A DNA stretch of 64,000 bases from Phoma sp. XZ068 (taxonomy: Eukaryota; Ascomycota; Dothideomycetes; Pleosporales; Didymellaceae): NCBI GenBank assembly GCA_004835665.1, contig RBKR01000014.1, positions 1,321,895 to 1,385,894 of the forward strand, read 5' to 3'. Made by a program: the position numbers and the translations under genes. The notes beneath the pieces were generated by a model. That model had not been told where the DNA came from, did not search any database, and saw only the letters and a list, made by a program, of their open reading frames with translations. Below, piece by piece: positions 34,316 to 45,105 of this stretch (positions are counted from its first letter, which is position 1; each line of letters opens with the position of its first letter).

Positions 34316-35559
34316 TGAAATGGCTTAGAGCTACTCCATGACACATAGTCCGTCCATGAGCAGAAGACCATTCATATCAACAATGAACTCACCACCATCT
34401 ATGCCTGACAACTACGACCAGCAGTTCAGCATTAGAATCAAAGAACCCCTGAGCCTCCAACATGAAGTCATCCGGCACAACAATGTCATTACAATTGACT
34501 AGCGTAACTATGACCACAAGCTGTCCAAAATAGGCAATGTTTCCTCAGATGCAGGTCCGCTGTCCCACGGTGAAAGAAAGATGACTGGTATTCATGCGGT
34601 GCTTCATATCATTGCCGTTCGTTATCTAGTGGCTAGGAACATGCTTTGTGGCTTGTTCAAGAATGTTCTCGTCAGTTTGTCGGCACCGAGACGGTGACGC
34701 CACCCTGCATAAATTGGCCGGCGACATGCCGTCCGCCTGTGAGTACAAATACCTAAGAGGCTAAAAAGCCTGGCTGCGCGGACACGTAGGGAATCCTTAA
34801 TGCAGGCGCGGAAGTAAATCAACTGAGATGCACGCTTCTATGCCGGGTGCTCAGTACCGGAAAAGGCGATATCGATCTCAAGGGAAAGTTGAGTCAAGAC
34901 ACTAACGTAGATGTAAAGCAGAAAGAGGGCGTTGTCGTGGCTGCGTCCGTTGTCTCCGTGCCCCGTTCATCTTGGGAGCAGGCTCGACAACGACTTCACC
35001 CGTGAACAACTCCAAGTCTTCACCTCCACCATTTTTCAGTAGGCGGTCAGAGATCTAAATTTGATGCACCAGCCGCCATACGCTCTTTGGCATTGTAGTA
35101 AATGATCTTCCTCCAGTCTGTTCATACTGCTTTGTACGGGATTACATGTAGCTTGTTTATTCAGCTAGTAATGGGCAGTCACGAAAGGGTTAATGCCAGG
35201 CCCGTGTTGATGATTGTCGCGTCCAGGAGGGAGTCGATGAATGGAACCTTGTAGATTACGCTTGTTCGTGACTCTGCATCGAACGAGTGGTGTTCTCGGC
35301 TCAAGCAGCCCGCCTTTTTGCGATAGAGTAGGTTTCTGAATAAATCAATCGTGAATCAATTGATCACGCGGCGCATGTCAAATTCATCGCCTGTGTCCAC
35401 ATAACGATTAAGGACCTTCATTGGATCATCCACTATCTCAACCAGCAGAGGTTAAAAGGTAACAACGGTCTCAGTTAACCTGGCTTGACAACATATTGTC
35501 TTTCATTAGTATAGGTATATTCGGCTCTCCATAGACAAATCTTTTCTTCCCAACACCAG
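34316..35559. other. No supported gene
   Basis: Short open frames without recognisable domains. The stretch separates the sugar-transporter pseudogene from an AT-rich patch. Confidence 0.4.
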
Positions 35560-35755
35560 CTATATTCTAGAATCTAATTAATCAGGGCTTACATATAGTA
35601 GATGTACTATAAAGCTAGTAGTACTAAATATAGCTCTAAAAGTACCTCTTATCTTAACCTAAGTAAGTAATACTATTAATAACACATAAGTTCTATATTA
35701 CTTAGCTATATTAATACTATCTTATATCTAAAATATAATTAAAAAAACAAAAGAA
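35560..35755. repeat. Small AT-rich, RIP-like repeat remnant
   Basis: About 200 bp rich in TATATAGTAGATGTAC/CTATATTA words, with a sharp edge at about 35755 where it cuts off the glutathione S-transferase fragment. Composition matches the large AT-rich block at 42-50.5 kb. Confidence 0.5.
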
Positions 35756-35952
35756 GTGCCCTTTACTCACTTCTACGGTTCATCGCCGAAATCCCACATC
35801 TTTACATCATATTGGAGAGACAGCTGATCAAGCGCGATAGCTACATTGATGGAATTCGGGCCTACCATTAGCATTAGTTGGAAAATGAGGGTTAGCAAGG
35901 ACGAGAAACCTGTAGCGTGGGCGTGGAGGACGAGAGGTTTGAGACTTGACAT
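35756..35952 (-). pseudogene. Truncated glutathione S-transferase (N-terminal fragment)
   Basis: Minus strand from ATG 35952: SSLKPLVLHAHAT, a probable intron, then PNSINVAIALDQLSLQYDV and KMWDFGDEP. This matches the thioredoxin-like start of fungal Ure2/GstA-type transferases (GPNPxKVAIALEEL, KLWxFGD). Two stops follow, and the sequence is cut off by AT-rich DNA. The rest of the gene is absent. Confidence 0.55.
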
Positions 35953-36251
35953 GATGGGTGTGATTCTTTCGTGCTTAATGTTTCAATTGACTGTGTTTTG
36001 ACCAGATGAGACTGGAGTTGTGAGTGCTTTTATATGTCCTTTAGGTCATTAGTAAGTAGGGGACCAATGACGTAGTCGTTCTTTCCCCAGCGACGATCGA
36101 ACCTACCCAAACTATTCTTAAGCATGTCCATGGCTGTTATGCCTACTAAAAAAGGGTTCGATACGTCTTCGCACCACTCTGGGTCCTTTGCCAGCTCTTG
36201 CATCGCGTCAGGCCTTCAGCATGAGACCAGCGCTGCGAAGCGAAAGGACTC

Positions 36252-37406
36252 ATGTTCACGACAACGGTAGGCTTTGTGAATGATGGAACTGACCGGTGTG
36301 GCCCGGTGGCAGGTTTTGGAATGACGCGCCAGTCGTCGGTCAATGAAGTCGGTAGGTTGCTTGAGGTGGGGCAAGTGGGGCATGGGAATGGTGTGGCTGA
36401 TCCTGCAGGTGGTATCCTTCAGAACAGCACAGCCGTCTCAGTCAGACAAAAAGCCCAGCACGCTTGCAACATACCTAGAAGTCAAGTATACTCCAAGGCT
36501 AACATGCCCGTACTTCCAGAGCGCAAGGCCTATTTTATCCTCAACACCGTCGACTATGGCCCGACACATATCCAGCTCGGACAATTAATCACAGAGTTCG
36601 ATGAGCCATATCGCCCGCTCTGCCCACCGCTCAATACACCCGCATCCCCGCTGCCGAAAGTGCATCAGGGACTCCTCCGAGCACCCTATACGCTTCAACA
36701 CTCCAAACAGATATCTGGTGCCATAGGAGTCCAAGCACAGCTTCTGGCTATGCTGGGCAGCCCGCTAGGCGCTGATGCTGAAGTAAACGGCGAGCGTGGT
36801 GACATTTTCGAATGGACTTTTGATCGGTTGGAGACGGAATTCATCGAGCCAACGCAAAAGTACGTCGAGGACAGCGTCAGATTGGTTCCTGAAGTAAAAA
36901 ACTGGCTCAATAAGAGAAAACTTACAGGCGCGGTGTACATGGTCACTGGGATCAAAATCGCCAGGAGTGTGAAGTACTCCAGAAAGAAGATCCGTGCTGT
37001 AGGGCTGGGCGGCGCTGGAACGGCGGATTTGACGCTCGTTGCAGGCGCGCCAGTTGCGCTTGGGCCGATGGGCGAGATTGAGAAGAAGGACGAAGTTTTC
37101 GAGTCTTATACTAGTCGCGCGGATTTTGTCTGGGCGTATCGGGTGCAGAGGGTATATATACAGTGGTTGAACGGGCGCGTGAAGTCAAAAGAGAAGGTTG
37201 GTGGAGATCTTGCGGGTGTGTATGATGAGTACGAGCAAGAAGCGCACATTATGGATATAGACGCAGAGGCAGGATTGGAGATCGGGGACATCTCATTGCA
37301 GCAGGACATTGGACTCGATATTGTGCCGACTGGCTTCACCGAGGCGCAAGATGGAGAGAGCGAAATCGTTGGTGAAGACGAAGAAATTATGTGCCCTGAG
37401 GATTAG
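36252..37406 (+). CDS. Gasdermin-like pore-former candidate
   Basis: 384 codons; a plausible 57-bp intron at 36352-36408 (GTAGGT...CTGCAG) keeps the frame and would give 365 residues. It resembles the gasdermin fold in layout rather than by a strong motif: an MFTTTVGFV start, an AYFILNTVDY..LGQLI strand pair (residues 94-113), a long amphipathic region with a Gly/Ala stretch (150-185), then helix (187-222). The strand block VYMVTGIKIARSV...GLGGAGTADL (229-260) follows, and FVWAYRVQRVYI (292-303) ends the core. Residues about 310-384 form an acidic tail rich in Asp/Glu, like the short C-terminal part removed by proteolysis in fungal gasdermins. It lies tail-to-tail, 47 bp from a subtilisin-type protease gene, the arrangement known for the fungal HET-Q1/HET-Q2 gasdermin-protease pair. 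Family identity rests on pattern and context; a structure prediction would settle it. Confidence 0.5.
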   Translation: MFTTTVGFVNDGTDRCGPVAGFGMTRQSSVNEVGRLLEVGQVGHGNGVADPAGGILQNSTAVSVRQKAQHACNIPRSQVYSKANMPVLPERKAYFILNTVDYGPTHIQLGQLITEFDEPYRPLCPPLNTPASPLPKVHQGLLRAPYTLQHSKQISGAIGVQAQLLAMLGSPLGADAEVNGERGDIFEWTFDRLETEFIEPTQKYVEDSVRLVPEVKNWLNKRKLTGAVYMVTGIKIARSVKYSRKKIRAVGLGGAGTADLTLVAGAPVALGPMGEIEKKDEVFESYTSRADFVWAYRVQRVYIQWLNGRVKSKEKVGGDLAGVYDEYEQEAHIMDIDAEAGLEIGDISLQQDIGLDIVPTGFTEAQDGESEIVGEDEEIMCPED

Positions 37407-37453
37407 GTATTTATGTGGGCCAACCGCAATCTTCGAATCTAAAATCATGTTGT

Positions 37454-39663
37454 CTATTCAGACTCAAGAGCCCAGCGAATAGCGATGCATAGCTCATCTA
37501 CTGTCCGATGCCGTCCTTTCATCAAGAAGTGGCGGGTTTCCCACGGGCTCACAACGTTGATTTTCCCTTGCTCAATGCTCATACGTAGCAAGATATTCCG
37601 CACAGCTTTCAGATTCTGTGCCTCGTACCGGTAGTCATCAACCGGGAAATCCAAAGGCACAATCTGTCGCTTGTGTTCGATGTAGAAGGCAAACACGTTG
37701 GCGATCAAGGTGACGATCAATGGCGCCGAAAAGGATGTCCCGTCCATAAAATTAGTCATGCACCCTATGCCTTCGACGTCTCTAAGCTTCGCCCCGTCAG
37801 ATGCTAGCTGATGAGGGTTCCGTAAATGGTTCGGCCATGTAGAAAGAACATGAGTACCAAGGATAGAGAAGTTCGGATCATACTTCCTCGGGTAGGGGGT
37901 GAAGTCTGCATCCTTCCCATATCCTGTCAAGGCTCGAACGTTGATTACTGAGTCATGGTTGGCAGGATAAGGGACCGGCTCCCTACCGCCCTCGTTACAC
38001 GCTGCTGCGACGATGATCGTCTTTTTCTTCTGCTTTCCGTCTTTTTCGCTCGAGCTGGCTTGCTCAATGAGTTTGTCAAAATCGCTTTTCAAGGCACTGC
38101 CACCAAGCGTGAATGAGAGAGATACAATGTCAACTCGACACTCATTGAGCGCCCATTTAACAGCCTGTCGTGATCAAATCAGCTTCTTATACACTCGATG
38201 AAGCCTGAATTACCTACGTCAACGACCCTTCGTTCGAACTTCGGATCACTTTGGCATGAAGACTGAGTCCTGGTTACGCGCGCAACGTACAACTGCGCGT
38301 TAGGAGCATATCGCAGTATGAGACCAGATATGTGTGTTCCATGGCCATCTTCGTCACTTGGTAGATCGGATGGCGAGTCAATGAAGTCTTTGTAACACTT
38401 CGTCATCCTCTTCGTCTGCCATGCGGTCCTGTCTTGTTCGCCCATCCTGTCCCACCTTTCTTTCGATCTGCCCTGACAAAGCCATCGCGAGTCCACAAAT
38501 GCGTTCGTTGCGTCGATACCCGTATCTATGATAGCAACTTTTACTGGAAAGTTCCCGCTTTGTGTCCTGCTGTTCGTGGCAAGTTCGTTGCAGAATGAAC
38601 CATATGCGTTCATCCACTTGGCAGCTTGAGCTCTTGCACTCTTGTCGACACTGTCGTATCCTGGAGAGTTCCGAGCACCGAAGAAAATTCCTCTCGAGAA
38701 AGGATGCGTCTCCTCTTGTCTTGACCCTGACGTTCCCCATATCTTCCGGTACATCGCCAGCCGTCTCCGCCAAACTTCGTCTCTGGCATAATCCCAAGCT
38801 AAGTACCATCTTCGCCTACTTATGGCTTTGACAAACCTCATGTAATCCTTGAGTTCCTTTTCGTCTCGACGCTCTTTTAGCACTTGAATGATGTCGTTGT
38901 ACAAGAGCCTCGCTTCCCCGTACACCTTCTGCTCGAACAGAGCATCAGCCAAATGGCGCTTGAGGGCTACGGTGGCGTTCTCGCTGTACAATGTAGGGTT
39001 TAGTTTCAGTTTTTCAAGTTCTCTTCGACTGAATTGCTCCACATGATGCTAATCCTTCTTACTCAGCCCGAGATTGGCAGCGAAAAGGTTTACGAGGACC
39101 AGTTCGATAGAACCATCGTCTCGCTGGCAATGCTTCTTTCGGTAGGATAGCACATCTTCGAATAACTTAATAGCTTTTTGGACTTTTCTGTGAGCCGTTT
39201 TCTCCTGCCCATGAGCTGCCTTGAACTCCGCATGTCGAACCAAACATTGAGCCAGGTCATCCTGTGTAGTTACCACTCCCACGTCGCAGTCTTTACCGTC
39301 AATAGCTTGCCATTCTCCCAGTGTCTGTCGCAAGTATGATTCTGCGTACTCTAACTCCACTTTCGATGGCGTAATGTGATTCCGCTGCATTGACTCAAGC
39401 AGGCACCTGCCGACATGGCATCTCAGTTTGAGCAAATCGATGTTCCGTTGTGGATTCTTTCTAAGCCTTTCGATACGATTTTGGTACTCTCTGATGGCTT
39501 CGGTGTATTTGCCTTCCTGCCTGAGTTGTTGCGGCTTCTTACTTGGCTTTGGAGGGCGATGGTGGCTTTCGGCAGCAATCTCCACGGTTTTGCCACCTTT
39601 AATAGGCTTGGGCGCTATGTTCCTGTCCTTCTGGTTGCCATAGGCTTCTGCATCTTCAGACAT
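37454..39663 (-). CDS. Helical-repeat plus subtilisin-like (S8) protease, with in-frame TAG
   Basis: Exons are complement of 39663-38218 and 38164-37454 (53-bp intron), 719 codons in all. Codon 205 (39051-39049) is TAG, and the same frame resumes immediately after it. Residues 1 to about 290 are helical and TPR-like (GKYTEAIREYQNRIERL; VYGEARLLYNDIIQVLKE). The S8 domain runs from about 370 to 660 with a full catalytic set: Asp380 (VAIIDTGID), His441 (DGHGTHISG), oxyanion Asn539 (AACNEGG) and Ser626 (DGTSFSAP). There is no signal peptide, so it is probably cytosolic. Intracellular subtilases with repeat domains next to gasdermin genes act as activating proteases in fungal cell death. The stop would leave only the N-terminal part unless read through; no ATG soon after it would give the whole catalytic domain a normal start. 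It may be a recent nonsense mutation, for example of RIP type. Confidence 0.8.
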
Positions 39664-40078
39664 AGTGGGGCAAGGCTGATACAGTGGAAGATGGCTTCCA
39701 AGCGAGGATCGGTTGCTCGAATACTCTTTGTTGGCCGATCAGTCGGAAGTAGCGATACTAGTCCAGGAGTACTCTAGGTGGCTTGAGGATGCGGTGTTCC
39801 ACATCTGTAGACTGATGGGTCGAGTTCGACGGACTGGAAGGATGCGCTTGCCTCAAAGTTGATGCTGACCAACTGTCCAAAAGGGGACTCGCTAATGCAA
39901 CCATCGTGCATATTGCCCCAGCCTGATAAGAGTTGCTATAACGACGCGCCTCTGTTTGGTGAAGACTCAAATAGGTTGAAGTTCGCAGTATGATTGAGAA
40001 AGCGCAGTCCTCAAGTGTAGCATCTTTTTTGCTGCATGTTGTGTAATAGTCTTAACCAACGCTCAGTGTTCCTGCTAG
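39664..40078. promoter_or_regulatory. Divergent intergenic region
   Basis: 415 bp between the start of the protease gene (minus) and the membrane protein gene (plus). No coding signal was seen. Confidence 0.4.
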
Positions 40079-41476
40079 ATGACGCCGGGGTCGTCAGGCG
40101 CATCGGGCCACCAATCAGAGATTATCGCTCGGCTGGGGTTGGGTCACACAACAGCCTACTTCTCGAATGCGATTCAAACACTCGAGGTCAAAGACCTTTG
40201 GCAAACAATAAGACGCTTCCTGACAGTAAAATCACCGTACCTGCTAACATCTCTTCCTAGATATTCCACACCACGTCATCTGTCGAAACGGGGAACCAAA
40301 GCAACATTTGCAGACAAACTCGGGGGAGTTTTAGGAGCGTTTGTGGCTTGTGTGTTTCTCTTGTTGTTCTGTTGTTCTTGCCTTCGAAGAAGGCATCTGG
40401 GTCCAAGCTCTACACCTTCTTCGTCAGAAGCATCGTCAAAGGACCTCGAAAAGGGACCCTCAGGCGGCGATACTTTTCTAGGCGGTGGAATTGACTCAGG
40501 CGATCTTCCTCAACCTGGCGACGTTCTAACTCCTGGCGATCGCCCTCAGCCAGGGAGTGGCCCTGGTAATCTCGGTCCAGGCAACCATACCCAACCAGGC
40601 CATCGCTCTCAGCCGGGCAGTCGTGCTCAAGCAGGCACCCATCCTCAAGTTGGCGCTAACATCGAGTCAGGCACTCGTCCTCGACCAAACAGCCATGCTC
40701 AACCAGAAGGTCGTCCTCCACAAGCAAAAAGTCGTCCTCAGTCAGGCGTTCAGCATCGTTCAGAAAATCAACCTCAGTCAGGCAGCGTCTTTCAGCCAGA
40801 AGCTGATCCTCAGCTAGGCCATCGCCCTGATGCAGTTGGTGACCCTAATCGAGGCAATGATCTACAATCAGGCGGTGGCACTCGACTAGGATCTCGTCTT
40901 CAGCGAAGCCATCCTTCTCAGTCTGGCAGTCTTCCTCAACAAGTGTTTCTTCCTCGACAAGTCGTTCTCCCTCAACAAGTCGTTCTTCCTCGACGAGTCA
41001 CTCCGTCTCAGGCAGATGTTCAAGTGCAACCAGGCAGTACCCGTCCTGATGATCGCCTGCATTTAGGCGTCCCTCGACAGTACAGTCGTCCCGTACCACT
41101 CAGCGTTCCAGCCGGCAGTATCCACATGGGCAGCGGCCGTTCAACTAGTATTCGTCCAGCAAGCGTTCACCCAAGCGTCCATCTAGGCAGTGCCCCTACA
41201 GCCAACATCCACCTACATGGTCCCCAAAAGACAAATGAACCAACCCCGGCTCCATCCGAGTCTTACAGCTCAGAGGAGTCGAGCATAGGCTTTCCTGCGC
41301 CTGCCGTAGTACCGAAGATAGAACTCCCAGTGGACAGAGGCCGAAAGGCTGAAAAAACAGGACACGAAAAAGTCGCGGAGAGGATTTCGCGAATTGCAGT
41401 AGAATACGTAGCAAAAAGCTTGGTGAGGTCACTTCCATGCGACTTCTGGGCCATAGCTGATAACAAAGCAGGGTAG
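40079..41476 (+). CDS. Single-pass membrane protein with Pro/Gln/Gly-rich repeats
   Basis: 465 residues in one open frame. One transmembrane segment at about 81-101 (LGGVLGAFVACVFLLLFCCS) is followed by CLRRRH, giving juxtamembrane cysteines and a basic stop-transfer. The following ~280 residues are low complexity, built of degenerate HxQPGxR/SQPGSR-type units of about 8 residues (residues 140-290), then QQVVLPRQ-type repeats. The C terminus (390-465) is more ordered, with an AERISRIAVEYVAKSL helix. No known family. By the positive-inside rule the repeat side is probably cytoplasmic. The protein is divergent from the protease gene. The N-terminal 70 residues may include an unrecognised intron. 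Confidence 0.55.
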   Translation: MTPGSSGASGHQSEIIARLGLGHTTAYFSNAIQTLEVKDLWQTIRRFLTVKSPYLLTSLPRYSTPRHLSKRGTKATFADKLGGVLGAFVACVFLLLFCCSCLRRRHLGPSSTPSSSEASSKDLEKGPSGGDTFLGGGIDSGDLPQPGDVLTPGDRPQPGSGPGNLGPGNHTQPGHRSQPGSRAQAGTHPQVGANIESGTRPRPNSHAQPEGRPPQAKSRPQSGVQHRSENQPQSGSVFQPEADPQLGHRPDAVGDPNRGNDLQSGGGTRLGSRLQRSHPSQSGSLPQQVFLPRQVVLPQQVVLPRRVTPSQADVQVQPGSTRPDDRLHLGVPRQYSRPVPLSVPAGSIHMGSGRSTSIRPASVHPSVHLGSAPTANIHLHGPQKTNEPTPAPSESYSSEESSIGFPAPAVVPKIELPVDRGRKAEKTGHEKVAERISRIAVEYVAKSLVRSLPCDFWAIADNKAG

Positions 41477-42018
41477 GAAGCCACCTCTAGCGCCGCAAGG
41501 CAAGCCGCCAGCGCGTGGGCGTTCAAAGTCGGGTCCTAAAGTAGAAATCGGTGTGCCTGAAGTCGTTATACGCGTGACAGGGTAGCAATGAAAATGAACG
41601 TTCCTCATGTACTCAGTGTGTTGGAACTGTTCCCTACTAGCCGTCGCATCCTGCTAAGTGATTGAAGTGGCAACCGAATTGCGGCACCGCAGCATTTGAG
41701 CGGGAAAACAAACGCGTGACGTCCACTCTTACCACCATTGTTCATGCAACTTTCCAGGTCACCCAGCTCTTACGGCTCTTGTCAGGCCTTCTTTAGTGAC
41801 GATGTGGTCTAACCGAGCTGTGGCTCCTGGTGCAAACGATGCGAAGCCCACTTGGTAGAGTGTATCTTTGAAAGGCGATTGATGGCCGTTACTGCGTTGA
41901 TATGGCTGCAATAAGCCGGTACAAGAATGTTCACGCCTTTGTTATTAAGGGAGGAGGAGACAATAGCAAGATAAGAGATATAATATGCTATATATATAGA
42001 ATCAAGCACGAGTAGATA
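41477..42018. other. Transition to AT-rich DNA
   Basis: No gene was recognised. Base composition shifts to AT-rich from about 41940. Confidence 0.5.
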
Positions 42019-42080
42019 ACGTACCTTACGGGTAAGTTAGCAATACAGGTAAGTTAGCTACTTTTACTAAGACTATACTA
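42019..42080 (+). repeat. RIP-mutated copy of the transposon terminal inverted repeat
   Basis: After a TA dinucleotide, the text ACGTACCTTACGGGTAAGTT and the following ~40 bp match the left inverted repeat of the intact element at 44977, with most differences being C-to-T or G-to-A. The sequence beyond about 42080 does not resemble that element, and no matching right end was found. Confidence 0.6.
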
Positions 42081-44976
42081 TAAAAGGAGGTATTATAAAC
42101 TTTATAATTAACCCCCTTCTATTATAGAGTTATATTGTTAGAGAAGGTTATACTTAATATAAAGTATAGTATATTAGTTAAGGTCTATCTAACAAGTCTA
42201 ATAGTCTATTAAGGTTAGCCCTTAATTATATATCTTACTCTACCCTAGTAACCTAATACTTTATTAAGTTCTAGCTAGAGCACTATATATAAGACTATAC
42301 TTTTCTCTACTATATACTTTCTCTACCTAAAGAGCTTATCTCTATTAAGCTGTTTTTTAAGAGCTTTATATTAAAGTTATACTAAGTAAAGCTTATATAC
42401 TTATTCTAGTTAGTTCTTAGAGATAAATATATTTATAAGTATCTTATTAAAAAGAGAGTATAGTAGTCTAGTAAAATACTATAATAATTATAGGTAATAA
42501 TAAAGAGTATAGATATAATTTATATATCTTAAAAGTTAGGTTAGGATTTTAGTAATAAAGTAGATTAATTAGAAATAAAGTAGATTAATTAAGAATAAAG
42601 TAGATTAATTATAAATAAAGTAAATTAATTAAGTTAAATATATACTATAAGAGTTATATTTCTATATACTATATACTTAGATAATAGAGGTACTTATAGA
42701 TAAGTAACTAGAGTTAATTTAATAAGAGATAAGAGAGTACTGTTATAATTCTAGAGAATAGTAAACACAGGTTAATAATTATAGGCTAAGTGTAGTATAG
42801 TTAAACTATATAAAAGAAAGTATTATAAGTAAGTATAAATAATAAGTATTATTAGTTACTACTTAGGTAATAATATAAAGTTATGTGTATAATTAGTCTT
42901 GGTATAATTAGTATAATTAGTAATTAGTATAATTAATAATTAGTATAATTAGTAGCTATTATAATACTAAGCACTATATATATCTCTTTAGTATATAGTA
43001 TATAGGAACACAACCCTTATAGTTTATATTTAACCTAATTAATATACTTTATTATTAGAACTCTACCTATATATTAAGATAGATAGATTAACTATCTATA
43101 CTCCTTGCTATAACCTAACTTTTAAGATAGATAGTCTACTCTATACTACTTATTATTACCTATAGTTACTATAGTGTTTTACTAAGCATCTATACCCTCT
43201 ATAATCTACTATATATTTATTTATTCTAGAGAACTAACCTTAGAAGTATTTATAAGCTTTACTTAGAATATAACCTTAATATTTTAAATACTCTAAAATA
43301 AGCAATATATTAGAAGATTATATTATTAATAGCACTCCTACTATAACTAATATAGAACTAGTAAGTTATAGACTTAAGGTTACTAAACTAGACCTTTACT
43401 GTAGAGATTAATCTAAGCTTAAGAACTAGCTACTTTAGTTTAACCTTTTCTTTACCTTCTAAAGTATAACTATTAATAAGGATTAGAAAGTTAAACTAGT
43501 AGCTTCTTATATATAAGGCAATATATTTAAATAGATTAAGCCCTTTATATAGAATAAGATAATTAACACTATATCTATTAAAGATAATATATAGCTTAAT
43601 AATTTTAAATACTTTAAAGATAAGATCTAATAAATCTTTAGAGTCTTTAATATACTAGTTATTACTAGATATAGTATATAGCATATTTATTAGACTACCT
43701 TAGCTACTAACTATACTGCAGAATTCTAGGCTTTAGCCTATAATATAGACTAGAATAATACTATACTAATAATAATATTTTAATAAAGACTAAAGCCTAA
43801 GGTTAAGGAAGAACTTATATATACTAGTATAAAGATTAATACCCTTAATAACCTTACTAGTAAGGCTATTAGTATTAATATTTAACTCTATAAACTCTAA
43901 TAAGAGTTATATAATAATCTATATACTTAAGTTATAACCTAGTTACCTTAACTACTATATAACCTATAGTATAGTAATACCTACTATAGAAGCTAAGGAA
44001 ATAGCTATTACCCTAATATAGGATATAAGATCTATAGCAATACCTAGAGTAGATACTATAAACCTAAGGTAATAGACTTATCTAATATCTATAAAGGGCC
44101 TACTACTATACTATATTAGAATAAAAAGAATAAAGAATATAATAATAGAAATAAGAGTAGGAACTACTATAATTATAGCAAGCTAGGACATTTTACTAAG
44201 GACTATTATTTAAAGAATAAGGTCTTTTAATAGATTAATATTATTACTTATACCTTATATAATAAGAATATAGATACTAGTAAATAGGAAATTCTTACTA
44301 AAGAAATTAGATAACTTCTTATAGACTCTAAGCTAGAATATATATATAAAACTATACCTAGAATCCTAGAAGTCTATACTAGGCCTAAGACACTATATTA
44401 TAAATCTTGCACTATATAGACTTTAGATTCTAAAGATAAGCTAACTATATAGAAGTATAATAAGAATATTAGGTAAGGTAATAATAAATTATATAATATA
44501 GTCTATAGATAACTTACTATAGAACTACTTAAGAAATACCTATAATATAATAGTAAGAAGTACCCTATACTCTTATAAGCTATATAGAAAATAGAAGCTA
44601 AGTATATATAAGCCTACCTCTTATATAACCCTAATACCTTAAGCTAATTTAAGTAATAACTAATAAATAGTATACTATAGAATAAAGATTAGGCTAAAGA
44701 AATATTCTAGGAATAGGTAGAATAAAATTATATAACTATAGCTAAGCTTAAATACTAGAATTACAACCTACTATAAAAAGATAAACTAGACTTTACTTAA
44801 CTAGTAATTACCCTATAAATATAAACTACTATATTATATAAGATTAATAAATAAAACTTATTTTACTATAAAATATTATAGAAATAATACCTTTATAATA
44901 GGTATAAGGAATATTATAATAAGAAAGTTAGATACTAAATATTCTATATTAATATATAATAATATAAAAAGGAATA

Positions 44977-45039
44977 ACGTACCTCACGGGCGAGCCGGTC
45001 ACCCGAGCGAGCCGGTCACTTTTGCCAAGACCACACCAA
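44977..45039 (+). repeat. Left terminal inverted repeat of the Fot1/pogo element
   Basis: 63 bp, perfect inverse of the right end. It contains GCGAGCCGGTCAC twice, 18 bp apart, as an internal direct repeat that may be the transposase binding site. Confidence 0.9.
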
Positions 45040-45105
45040 CACTGCAACTACTTTGCAACACTACAGTGTACAACTAGAATGTACTGTAGGCTAAAGTGTA
45101 TTAAA

